The notes beneath the pieces were generated by a model. The model was not told the origin of the DNA and did no database searches. It saw nothing but the letters and a program-made list of their open reading frames with translations. From Spirosoma linguale DSM 74 (lineage in GTDB: Bacteria; Bacteroidota; Bacteroidia; Cytophagales; Spirosomataceae), in contig CP001769.1 of NCBI GenBank assembly GCA_000024525.1, forward strand, positions 4,373,001-4,437,000: a stretch of 64,000 bases of DNA, in the 5' to 3' direction. Both the position numbers and the translations under genes were made by a program. Within the stretch, counting starts at the first letter, position 1, and every line of letters begins with the position of its first letter. This document shows, piece after piece, positions 18,289 to 26,642 of the stretch.

Positions 18289-18702
18289 ATGAAAACTTCC
18301 ATCAAATTACTCGCCAGTGCTCTTCTCGTATCGTTTATGACCTCCGTTTCATCGCCTGTTCGGGCCGATGACCACAAATCGCAAAACAAAGTTTTTGCCG
18401 CCGTCATGTTCCCGGCGGCCAAGAACACCAAGCTCTGGCTGTGTCTGGAGAAATACAAATCGGAAAACAAGATTGACCTGACACTGGTCAACCAGCGGGG
18501 CGACATCCTGTTTCATGAAACCGTGAGCGGGAAGAACAGTAAGCAAATGGCCTACCGCCAGCAATTCGACATGAGCGAATTGAGCGACGGCACGTATACA
18601 TTCCGGATATCGGCGGGTAGTCAGACGGAAGAGCGTTCATTTAAACTCACGACACCAGCCGTAGAGGAAGTCCAGCCATCAAGGCTCATTGCGATCAAGT
18701 AA
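18289..18702 (+). CDS. Small secreted protein with Ig-like domain, unknown function
   Basis: A 137-residue exported protein with a signal peptide (KLLASALLVSFMTSVSSPVRA). The remainder forms beta-strand-like blocks: LTLVNQRGDILFHETVSG and MSELSDGTYTFRISAG. They resemble the Ig-like fold of T9SS sorting domains (typically ...LPAGVYFLRI...). However, it is a stand-alone small protein and the usual C-terminal sorting end is followed by an extra TPAVEEVQPSRLIAIK tail. Function is unknown. It lies between two transporter genes and has its own terminator. Confidence 0.72.
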   Translation: MKTSIKLLASALLVSFMTSVSSPVRADDHKSQNKVFAAVMFPAAKNTKLWLCLEKYKSENKIDLTLVNQRGDILFHETVSGKNSKQMAYRQQFDMSELSDGTYTFRISAGSQTEERSFKLTTPAVEEVQPSRLIAIK

Positions 18703-18721
18703 GTAGCTTGTTCACTCTTGC

Positions 18722-18760
18722 ATACCCGGGGACATCGCTTTAGGCTACGTCTCCGGGTAT
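18722..18760 (+). terminator. Rho-independent terminator
   Basis: ATACCCGGGGAC pairs with GTCTCCGGGTAT (one G-T pair) around a 15-nt loop, 19 bp after the stop of the small secreted protein, and is followed by ATTTGTG. A TATATTTG match to the -7 consensus overlaps its 3' arm (18758-18765), 120 bp ahead of the symporter start. Confidence 0.6.
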
Positions 18761-18884
18761 ATTTGTGTATATATGACATGATTCTGCAAAAATCTGCAAA
18801 TCATTTTATCCAACTGTAAGCCTATTTGGAGAAATAATTGCTTTTTTACATGCTAATTCCAAAACTCATTCTACAATTGAAGCA

Positions 18885-20582
18885 ATGAACCAGCTTAACC
18901 AAATAGATTACATTATTTTCTTTCTGTATTTCATTGGCGTTTCGTCATATGGCTACTGGATTTACAAACGAAAACAAACAACCAGCCTCGATACTAAAGA
19001 TTTCTTTCTGGCCGAAGGGTCGTTAACGTGGTGGGCAATTGGGGCCTCTATGATTGCCTCGAATATCTCGGCTGAGCAGTTCATTGGCATGTCGGGGAAC
19101 GGCTTCACCTTCGGCGTTGCTATTGCGGTTTACGAGTGGTTCGCGGCCCTTGCTCTGATTATTGTGGCCGTGTGGTTTATGCCTATCTACCTCAAAAACC
19201 ACATTTACACCATGCCGCAGTTTCTTAAAACGCGGTATAACGAAACGGTTAGTCTAATTATGGCCATTTTCTGGCTGTTCCTCTATGTATTCGTTAACTT
19301 AACGTCTATTCTATTCCTGGGCGCGCTGGCTATCAGCACCCTGGTAGGGGGCGATTCGTTTCATGCAATTGTTATTGGGCTCAGTATTTTTGCCATTGTC
19401 ATTACGCTGGGCGGTATGAAAGTAATTGGCTATACCGACGTAATTCAGGTAGCCGTCCTCATCATTGGTGGCCTGGTAACGTCTTACATTGCGCTCACCC
19501 TGGTAAGTCAGAAATTTGGTCTGGGTAACGATATCCTTGCCGGCTTCTCATCGATGATGGCCGACGCGGATGACCACTTCCACATGATTTTTGAGAAACC
19601 CGGCCCGAACACCTCACAGGTCGATATCAACAAATACTTGACCCTGCCCGGTCTGGCTATGTATTTTGCCGGTATCTGGATCGTTAACCTGAACTACTGG
19701 GGCTGTAACCAGTACATTACCCAACGTGCCCTGGGCGCTGATTTGAAAACAGCCCGTACCGGTATCCTCTTTGCCGCGCTGCTGAAAATTTTCATGCCGT
19801 TAATCGTGATGTTGCCCGGTATTGCGGCTTATGTACTCTACAAGAACGGTAGTCTGCAAAACGAAATGGCCCCCGGTGGCAAACTCCTCGCCGACAATGC
19901 GTATTCAGCGATTCTGTCTTTCCTTCCAAATGGCCTCAAAGGTCTTTCTATGGCCGCATTGACAGCCGCTATTGTAGCCTCGCTAGCCGGTAAAGCCAAC
20001 TCGATCTCGACTATTTTCACGCTCGATATTTACCAGAAATACATCAAGAAAGATGCTTCTCAAACCCAACTGGTATGGGTTGGCCGGATCACTATTTTTG
20101 CCGCTATGCTGCTGTCTATCGCTCTGACGTGGCAGGATACCCTGGGTATTGGCCGCGAAGGTGGATTTACCTTCATTCAGAAATACACTGGCTACCTGAG
20201 TCCGGCTATCTTCGCGGTGTTCATCCTTGGCTTCTTCTGGAAGCGCACAACGGGAACGGCAGCCGTAGCAGGTATTCTGGGCGGCTTTGGTCTGGCTGTA
20301 CTGTTCAACAACTTCGCCCCTGCCCTGTTTGGCAATGAAACCTTCCTGTACACGGCTTATCCAAACGGGAACGGTGGTTATGAAATTCCCTTCCTGATCT
20401 GTATGGGCTGGGCGTTTTTCTTTACGGTGTTGATGATGGTCGTTATCAGTCTAGCCGGTCCCGCTATTAACCCGAAAGGATTTATCATCGACTCAAGCAT
20501 GTTCAGGCTGAACCCCTCTTCAACTGCCCTGGCCGTAATTATTGTCCTGCTCATCACGGTGCTATACGTACGGTTCTGGTAG
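18885..20582 (+). CDS. Sodium:solute symporter (SGLT-like), second copy
   Basis: A 565-residue SSS-family Na+ symporter with about 14 helices. The core shows FFLAEGSLTWWAIGASMIAS, then NISAEQFIGMSGNGF, PIYLKNHIYTMPQFLKTRYN and LGGMKVIGYTDVIQVAVL. NLNYWGCNQYITQRALGA marks the SGLT sugar-type branch. It is distinct from the symporter at 3768; the two share only family motifs. It sits between MFS paralogues 2 and 3, giving four secondary transporters in 6.4 kb. The substrate is unknown but a sugar or sugar acid is the commonest in this branch. Confidence 0.92.
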   Translation: MNQLNQIDYIIFFLYFIGVSSYGYWIYKRKQTTSLDTKDFFLAEGSLTWWAIGASMIASNISAEQFIGMSGNGFTFGVAIAVYEWFAALALIIVAVWFMPIYLKNHIYTMPQFLKTRYNETVSLIMAIFWLFLYVFVNLTSILFLGALAISTLVGGDSFHAIVIGLSIFAIVITLGGMKVIGYTDVIQVAVLIIGGLVTSYIALTLVSQKFGLGNDILAGFSSMMADADDHFHMIFEKPGPNTSQVDINKYLTLPGLAMYFAGIWIVNLNYWGCNQYITQRALGADLKTARTGILFAALLKIFMPLIVMLPGIAAYVLYKNGSLQNEMAPGGKLLADNAYSAILSFLPNGLKGLSMAALTAAIVASLAGKANSISTIFTLDIYQKYIKKDASQTQLVWVGRITIFAAMLLSIALTWQDTLGIGREGGFTFIQKYTGYLSPAIFAVFILGFFWKRTTGTAAVAGILGGFGLAVLFNNFAPALFGNETFLYTAYPNGNGGYEIPFLICMGWAFFFTVLMMVVISLAGPAINPKGFIIDSSMFRLNPSSTALAVIIVLLITVLYVRFW

Positions 20583-20606
20583 GTTTTTTTAGAACACTGA
20601 TTGTAC

Positions 20607-20671
20607 GGATGGAACGGATTTGTACGGATAGAGCTACTTCAAACTCTGCCGTTATCCGTTCCATCCTCCTT
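20607..20671 (+). terminator. Inverted repeat after the symporter, terminator-like
   Basis: Thirteen-base perfect arms GGATGGAACGGAT (20607-20619) and ATCCGTTCCATCC (20654-20666) enclose 34 nt and are followed by TCCTTTTT. The left arm region also contains two direct copies of TTGTACGGAT. It could be a terminator or an operator for the next MFS gene, which starts 29 bp later. Confidence 0.5.
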
Positions 20672-20694
20672 TTTAGCCCGTTTGTCAGTCACAT

Positions 20695-21930
20695 ATGCAA
20701 ACACTTTCTCCCAACTCATCCTCCCTGCGCCCTTTGTTTGCCCTACCGGTTATTGTGGCTGCACTGGGCTATTTCGTGGATGTATACGACCTGCTGTTGT
20801 TCAACATTGTGCGGGTACCCAGCCTGAAAGAATTGGGGCTTTCTGAGGCAGACATCTCACTCATTGGCGGTAAAATCCTGAATTATCAGCAGGCCGGTTT
20901 GCTTCTCGGCGGAATTCTATGGGGGATTTTGGGCGACAAACGGGGCCGACTTTCGGTTTTGTTTGGGAGCATCATTACGTATTCGCTGGCGAATCTGGCC
21001 TGCGGGTTTGTTCATGACCCACAGTTGTACGCGTGGCTTCGGTTTATTGCCGGTCTCGGGCTGGCCGGTGAACTGGGGGCGGGTATTACGCTGGTGAGCG
21101 AGATTTTACCCCCTAACCTGCGCGGATATGGCTCCTCGCTGGTGGCGAGCGTGGGGTTACTGGGTGCCGTTGTCGCGTACTTTACCGTCACGCTTTTTGA
21201 CTGGCGCACGACGTATTTTATTGGCGGTGGGCTGGGCCTGGGGCTGCTGGTGCTCCGGGTTAGTGTACTCGAATCGGGCATGTTCAAACGCGTGCAGGGT
21301 ACGAGCGTGAGCCGGGGGAACTTTCTGGCGTTGTTCAACAGAAAATCGAAGGTGTTGAGGTATCTCCGGTGTATGGGCATTGCTCTCCCGACTTATCTGG
21401 TCATTGGTATCCTGGCCACGTTTGGAAATGAGTTCGGGAAAGCGATTGGCCTCGCGGAGCCTGTTCAGCCCGGCCGATGCGTGATGTTTACCTACGTGGG
21501 TACCGTTCTGGGCGATTTGGCGAGTGGTATTCTCAGCCAGTATCTTCAATCCCGGCGCAAAGCCGTTGGTCTGATGATGAGCCTGACGTTCGTTTTCGTC
21601 ATCATATATCTCTTTGGTGGTATCAACTCGACCGGGGCTTTTTATGGCCTTTGCCTGGCTATGGGCTTCGGTATCGGCTACATCGCCATGTTCCTGACTA
21701 TTACGGCGGAGAGTTTCGGTACCAACCTGCGGGCTACGGCCACCACATCGGTAGCCAATAACGTTCGGGCCACAACGCTGATCAGCATTCCCGCCTTTCA
21801 GGCCATGAAACCTTCGCTGGGAGTTTTGGAAGCTGCGGCCATTGTCGCTTTTGTTTGCTTCGCCCTCGGCTACTGGTCGCTGGCAACGATGGAAGAAACG
21901 TATGGCAAGGAGCTGGATTACACGGAGTAG
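20695..21930 (+). CDS. MFS transporter, paralogue 3 of 3
   Basis: A 411-residue MFS carrier, close in sequence to paralogue 1: ALGYFVDVYDLLLFNIVRVP, GDKRGRLSVLFGSIITYSLA, GLAGELGAGITLVSEILP and the helix-11 block FGTNLRATATTSVANNVRA. The C-terminus MEETYGKELDYTE matches the paralogue tail. All three keep the two aspartates of helix 1 (FVDxYD). These are probably coupling or substrate residues, since they survive in otherwise diverged copies. The start is ATG at 20695. Confidence 0.9.
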   Translation: MQTLSPNSSSLRPLFALPVIVAALGYFVDVYDLLLFNIVRVPSLKELGLSEADISLIGGKILNYQQAGLLLGGILWGILGDKRGRLSVLFGSIITYSLANLACGFVHDPQLYAWLRFIAGLGLAGELGAGITLVSEILPPNLRGYGSSLVASVGLLGAVVAYFTVTLFDWRTTYFIGGGLGLGLLVLRVSVLESGMFKRVQGTSVSRGNFLALFNRKSKVLRYLRCMGIALPTYLVIGILATFGNEFGKAIGLAEPVQPGRCVMFTYVGTVLGDLASGILSQYLQSRRKAVGLMMSLTFVFVIIYLFGGINSTGAFYGLCLAMGFGIGYIAMFLTITAESFGTNLRATATTSVANNVRATTLISIPAFQAMKPSLGVLEAAAIVAFVCFALGYWSLATMEETYGKELDYTE

Positions 21931-22356
21931 GACGTACTAGCTGACTGTTAGCTAAGCCACAAGCCGTACAAGTGCATTAGACGCGGTCTGTCAATAGAGA
22001 TACCTTTAAGTCTGGCTCGACCGCTCGACGGAGCCCAAAGAGGAAACGGAGGGATCACACAATCGTAAATTCGTCATTTGGAAGAGAAAATGGTTTCACG
22101 ATCTCACACGTATCGCTGAAAATAAGACCTTGAATAGTGAGATAACAACTTGAGATTCAAAGGTGGCAAAACTGATACTAACGTTAAATACTCGCCGACC
22201 ATCGCCTAAAACGGGCGTTTTACGAGCCGGCTAGAAATTGACTGTTTGCCTCAGATTTTTCGTATTTTGAATTAGACAAAGCTGACTGCCAAACTGATTA
22301 TATGGCCTTGAAATAGGCTCATAATAATCGTGTAGAACTATTTCAGGCTTTGTTAT
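21931..22356. other. Gene-free stretch, nothing recognised
   Basis: These 426 bp separate the MFS gene from the tail of the minus-strand permease. I see no tRNA-like fold, repeat copy, strong hairpin or coding remnant. Confidence 0.5.
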
Positions 22357-24861
22357 CTATTCGCTACGCAAACTCTTCACGGGGTTTAGTAGGGCGGCTT
22401 TTATAATTTGGAAACTCACCGTCAGCAAGGCAATGAGTGCGGTTAATATACCGGCCAGCACAAACACCCACCACTGAATGGAAATATGATAGGCGAAATC
22501 TTGAAGCCACTGGTTCATGGCGTACCAGGCCAGAGGGGACCCAATGACCACGGCAAGGAGCACCAACTTTAAAAAATCTTCGGCCAGCAAACTAAAGATA
22601 GTTCCCACGCTGGCCCCCAACACTCGGCGAACAGCTACTTCTTTGCTTCGGCGGGCAGCCGTGAAGGCTGACAAGCCAAAAAGTCCCAAGGAGGCAATTA
22701 GGATGGCCATACAGGTGAAAAAGCCAAATAACTGGGTAAACTTTTCGTCTTCGCCATATTGCCGATTATATACATCGGTTGCGAACTCATAGTGGAATAC
22801 ATCGGTTGGGAAGAGTTTGTCATAGCTACTTTTTAGTTGGGCAAGCGTTTGCTTCATGTCAGCGCCGGAAGAAATACGAACCGTCATAAATCGATTGTTG
22901 GGGGTGTACCATAACATCACCGGATCGGTAGCCTTATGGGCGGATGCCCAATTGAAATCTTTGACAATCCCCAACACATAGTACCGCAGTCCGTCTTTGG
23001 CCGTCAGCACGCGGCCAATAGCATCCTTGTGTGCTCTAAAACCTAATGAGCGGACCGCCGTTTCATTCAATACGACTTTGCGAACAAAATCATTGGGGTT
23101 GCCATAGGTGGATTCCATGCCTTCAGTAAAAAAAAATCCAGCTAAAACTTTCAGGCCAAATACGTTGGCAAAATCCTGATCGACTCCCGAACATTTGATC
23201 CACTTTATAGTCGACTCATCAGCGCTATCCGGTGAAAAGGCTGCCAGAAAATTTAGGCCGCGTCCTGCCTGATTGCCTGCATACGAAGCGCCTTCTATTG
23301 ACGAAATTTTTCGCAATTCATGTCTGAATGCGGCTTCCGCTTGATCACTGCTCATGTTTCCGGGCAAAAAGCGAGGGCTTCGGATTGTCACCAGATCATC
23401 CAACTGGAGGCCAATATCCTTTTTCTGCATAAAATCTAATTGGTTATAAACCACAATCGTGCAAACGACCAAGGCGATAGCAGGCGTATATTGGAGTACG
23501 ACCAATAATCTCCATACAAACGAACGCGATGTCAATGAGCCTACCTTTCCTTTTAAGGCTGTAATAGGCGAAACAGAAGAAAGTATAAACGCTGGATACA
23601 GGCCAGAAAGGAACACACCGACAGTAAAAACGGCCGCCAACAAACATAAAAACGGTACATTGAACCAAGAAGTGAGGGTGAAATTGGTCTGGACAAAACT
23701 ATTGAAGGAAGACATTAACAATAACGTGATGATGACCGCGCAAACGAGCGCAGCGACATTCATCAGCATGGTTTCCAGAAAGAACTGAATTTTGAGATTG
23801 ATCTTCAGAGCTCCCAATACCTTGCGAACGCCCACCTCTTTGCTCCGATCTAGGGAACGCACCGTTGAGAGATTGACATAATTCATCAATGCAATCAGAA
23901 AAATGATACTGGCAATGATTGTAAAGAAATAAACCATTCGTTGGTTTCCAGTTCGTGTCGTGACCAGGGCAGAACCATCGCCAGTTATTCCTAGATCTGT
24001 TTTCCGGTCGAAATACACCGAATGCATAGGCTGAAGTTGTAGGCTCAAGGTCACATTAATCCGTTTATAAAGTTCGCCAATCGAACGATCCACTACCCTG
24101 TTCATCAGGGCCACCAATTGCTCCGTGTCTGCATCGGAACGCAGTTTCACATACGTCGTAAACCCACGAAAATTCCAGGCCTGACGGTCCGATGCAGGAG
24201 TGCTGCCAATGAAATTTTGCAACGGCAGAACGACATCAAATTGAATATGTGAGTTGGTTGGCGGATCTTGCAGCACGCCTGTTACGATCAGGTTTTGCGG
24301 TCCCTTGGAGAGGGAATAGTCAATAATTTTTCCAATAGGATCGGTATCCCCAAAAAGCCGTTGAGCCATGCTTGCTGTCAACAGAATCGAACTGGGGTTT
24401 TGCAGGGCCGTCGATGCGTCGCCCCGAATCAGGGGAAAGGTGAAGACGGTCAGAAAGGATGGATCGGTCATGATCGATCGGATATCCTTGATGGCCATCT
24501 TTTCGGTGTTATTGGCGCGTGTGATGGTAGGCCCTTCCTGGAAGAAGTCAGCCCGAATACGCGTGAATGATTCAACGGCGGGCACTTCTTTTTTAAACGC
24601 TTCACCAGCCCCCAAGAATATTTGTGAAAAAACTTCAGGGGTTCCGTTGTTGACGGTCTGCTTTAGGGCTAGCCGGTAAATCTGATCGCTGTTCTTATGA
24701 AAACGATCTGCCGAGTTTTCAAAAATGACATACTGGAAAATCAACATACTGGTGACCAATCCGAAGGTAAGACCTACCAAGTTGATGAACGAGTACACCT
24801 TGTTATGAACCAACGTGCGATAGGCGATTTTAAAATAATTTCGGATCATAACAGGATTCAT
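22357..24861 (-). CDS. MacB/FtsX-type ABC transporter permease
   Basis: A large permease of about 834 residues. ATG codons at 24861 (MNPVMIRNYFK) and 24849 (MIRNYFKIAYR) both fit the family start; I use the first. It has the two-half architecture common in Bacteroidota. Each half has FtsX/MacB membrane helices, with a periplasmic MacB-PCD domain before the first set. A typical FtsX motif, RSKEVAVRRVLGASVGTIFSLL, occurs as blocks RSKEVAVRRV and GASVGTIFSLLAEDFL, and RSKEVGVRKVLGAL in the first half. No ATPase gene is adjacent, so a separately encoded MacB/LolD-like ATPase must serve it. The substrate is unknown; export or lipoprotein/antibiotic efflux are typical roles. Confidence 0.9.
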   Translation of the reverse strand: MNPVMIRNYFKIAYRTLVHNKVYSFINLVGLTFGLVTSMLIFQYVIFENSADRFHKNSDQIYRLALKQTVNNGTPEVFSQIFLGAGEAFKKEVPAVESFTRIRADFFQEGPTITRANNTEKMAIKDIRSIMTDPSFLTVFTFPLIRGDASTALQNPSSILLTASMAQRLFGDTDPIGKIIDYSLSKGPQNLIVTGVLQDPPTNSHIQFDVVLPLQNFIGSTPASDRQAWNFRGFTTYVKLRSDADTEQLVALMNRVVDRSIGELYKRINVTLSLQLQPMHSVYFDRKTDLGITGDGSALVTTRTGNQRMVYFFTIIASIIFLIALMNYVNLSTVRSLDRSKEVGVRKVLGALKINLKIQFFLETMLMNVAALVCAVIITLLLMSSFNSFVQTNFTLTSWFNVPFLCLLAAVFTVGVFLSGLYPAFILSSVSPITALKGKVGSLTSRSFVWRLLVVLQYTPAIALVVCTIVVYNQLDFMQKKDIGLQLDDLVTIRSPRFLPGNMSSDQAEAAFRHELRKISSIEGASYAGNQAGRGLNFLAAFSPDSADESTIKWIKCSGVDQDFANVFGLKVLAGFFFTEGMESTYGNPNDFVRKVVLNETAVRSLGFRAHKDAIGRVLTAKDGLRYYVLGIVKDFNWASAHKATDPVMLWYTPNNRFMTVRISSGADMKQTLAQLKSSYDKLFPTDVFHYEFATDVYNRQYGEDEKFTQLFGFFTCMAILIASLGLFGLSAFTAARRSKEVAVRRVLGASVGTIFSLLAEDFLKLVLLAVVIGSPLAWYAMNQWLQDFAYHISIQWWVFVLAGILTALIALLTVSFQIIKAALLNPVKSLRSE

Positions 24862-24935
24862 TAGAGGTAGCAAGGAGTATTAAAAGATAAATTAGATTCC
24901 TTAAGGCTGTTTTGGTTCGTACTGTACGAAATACA

Positions 24936-24985
24936 GTTGTCTCTTCAAACCCTCTTCTTTGAGCTGAGGCGAATTAACCGCCCGT
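24936..24985 (+). repeat. Dispersed intergenic repeat, partial copy J
   Basis: Contains TTGTCTCTTCAAACCCTC then TTCTTTGAGCTGA. This lines up with the hairpin-1 region of copy F at 55528 (GTCTCTCAAAACCCTCTTAC) over about 30 bp. Only the first half of the family is recognisable. Confidence 0.5.
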
Positions 24986-25063
24986 CGTCGTACCGATGGC
25001 TCCTCAAGGTGCACAAACTGAAATCATGCCCATTGATTACTTTGGTTTGGTCCGCTGATGGGC

Positions 25064-25798
25064 TCAGCGTTTCGGCGCTGAATAAGGATGGATCGTCAGG
25101 TTGGAAAAATCACCGCTCAGCCCATCAGCCCACAGTCCAATCAGACCCTCCGATCGTTGATTAAGTAAGTCAACCGTCAGTGATGGGTTAGCCGCATAGT
25201 TAACAAAAACGCGGACTGTAGTTTTAGTGATTTGTAATCGGCAATGAAACCAATCGTCGGCTCGTGGCACGGGCTGCACCGAGTGTTCATAGGTTAGCGG
25301 TGACTCCTTGCGCAACTGCGGCCAGCCATGGTCCGGCATACTCATGTACTGAACCGACCAATTTCGGCGAAGCGTATCAGGATGTTGGAAATTAAACGGC
25401 CGGAAATACACCACATCATAGGTAAGGGTATCCACCCCGTGAAAAGCAATGCCCAGAAAGCTTTGTAGAAACACATCCTTGCCCCGAAGATCGACATCAA
25501 TCGTCCCCTGCTCAAAGTTGACCCCTTTCAGCCACACAATGCCTTTTGTTGTCACGCCTGGGTGTGTTTTATCCTTCAGCACCTGAATGTCGTTGGCGGG
25601 TATTGTGATCAGTTGTTTCTTTTGAAGCATAACAGGAAGACTAGTGACGATTTGGGCCGTTGTCGGTAAGGGGAGGCTGAAGAACAGCAGGAGAAGTAGT
25701 GCGGTGAGACATCTGTTCAGGAGTCTGTTCAACAGCCTCAGCAGGTGGATGGAGCGGCTGTGCCAAGCAGCCACGATCGGGTAGGAAATGAGTTTCAT
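25064..25798 (-). CDS. Secreted lectin-like (LamG/DUF1080-like) protein, paralogue A
   Basis: Start chosen at the ATG at 25798 (MKLISYPIVA), giving about 244 residues with an N-terminal signal or membrane helix (CLTALLLLLFFSLPLPTTAQ). The rest looks like a concanavalin-type beta-sandwich: GTIDVDLRGKDVFLQSFLGIAFH, split as GTIDVDLRGKD and FLGIAFHGVDT. VVYFRPFNFQHPDTLRR, VQYMSMPDHGWPQLR and VFVNYAANPSLTVD then follow. The YFRPFNF...RR...VQY pattern recalls DUF1080 or 3-keto-disaccharide-hydrolase-like domains, but catalytic residues cannot be assigned. It is tandem with paralogue B (36 bp apart) and probably binds or modifies a glycan at the cell surface. Confidence 0.72.
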   Translation of the reverse strand: MKLISYPIVAAWHSRSIHLLRLLNRLLNRCLTALLLLLFFSLPLPTTAQIVTSLPVMLQKKQLITIPANDIQVLKDKTHPGVTTKGIVWLKGVNFEQGTIDVDLRGKDVFLQSFLGIAFHGVDTLTYDVVYFRPFNFQHPDTLRRNWSVQYMSMPDHGWPQLRKESPLTYEHSVQPVPRADDWFHCRLQITKTTVRVFVNYAANPSLTVDLLNQRSEGLIGLWADGLSGDFSNLTIHPYSAPKR

Positions 25799-25834
25799 GT
25801 CTTGGATGGATTTTGGGGGTTGCAACAGGACGGC

Positions 25835-26512
25835 TTACCGGGCTGGTAGCACTGTAAGATGGGCGAAATCACCCCCGGATTCGTTGCCCACCCAAAGGCC
25901 GACCTGACCGTTCGCCGTCTGAACCAGTCTGTTGACCACCAGCGCTGGTGTCGCGTTGTGATTAACAAAGACCCGCACGCTGAGTGATTGAATCTCGACC
26001 CGCACGTGGAACCAATGGTTAGCGTCGGGCGGGGGAGTAAGTGCCGCTTCGTACCGACCAGGAAACTCGGCGCGCAACTTTTCCCACGTATACGTGGGGT
26101 GAGCGATATACTGCACGGCATGAACCCGCCGGAGGGGATCGGCGGAGTGAAAGTTGAAGGGCCGGAAATAAATGGCTTCGTAGGTTTTGTCGTCCTGGCC
26201 ATGAAAGGCAATACCCACGAAGAACTGCTTCAGGCTATCTCGGCCTCGAACGTCGAATTCAAGAATTCCGTCGGCCAGGCGCATGCCGGGTATCCAGACG
26301 AGGCCTTCGCCGGCTCGTTCGTCGATCCGAATGCCTTTCCGCTTTCCTTCCACCAGCATCATTGCGGTGCGGTTAACGACTGTTTTGGGCTTACTGGCGA
26401 GGGTTGCCAGATCAGGCGATAACGTTTTACTCGTTTGTGCCGAACTGAAGCCGTTTATCAGTAAGTTAAGCAGCAGAACGAGTAGGATTGACGGGTTAGG
26501 GATTTGTTTCAT
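25835..26512 (-). CDS. Secreted lectin-like (LamG/DUF1080-like) protein, paralogue B
   Basis: Start at the ATG at 26512 gives a clean signal peptide (MKQIPNPSILLVLLLNLLIN...SAQ). The ~225-residue protein repeats the paralogue A blocks: GILEFDVRGRDSLKQFFVGI, then AIYFRPFNFHSADPLRR, VQYIAHPTYTWEKLR, VRVFVNHNATPALVVNRL and GQVGLWVGNESGGDFAHLTV. The last block, xGLWxGxxSGGDFxxL, is a classical LamG-type closing strand. Its start faces the divergent gene at 26643, leaving a 130-bp shared upstream region. Function is inferred only as carbohydrate binding or turnover. Confidence 0.74.
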   Translation of the reverse strand: MKQIPNPSILLVLLLNLLINGFSSAQTSKTLSPDLATLASKPKTVVNRTAMMLVEGKRKGIRIDERAGEGLVWIPGMRLADGILEFDVRGRDSLKQFFVGIAFHGQDDKTYEAIYFRPFNFHSADPLRRVHAVQYIAHPTYTWEKLRAEFPGRYEAALTPPPDANHWFHVRVEIQSLSVRVFVNHNATPALVVNRLVQTANGQVGLWVGNESGGDFAHLTVLPAR

Positions 26513-26642
26513 ACCGTGCAGGGTTGATTTACAGTAACCGATTGGAGAAATCACCAGTCGCAAACGTACCCGTCAGCGTTCAGGTTGCCCAATCAATCGT
26601 GTTCAAGTTGTATTCAAATTGTACCAAAAGAGTAAGTAGTTC

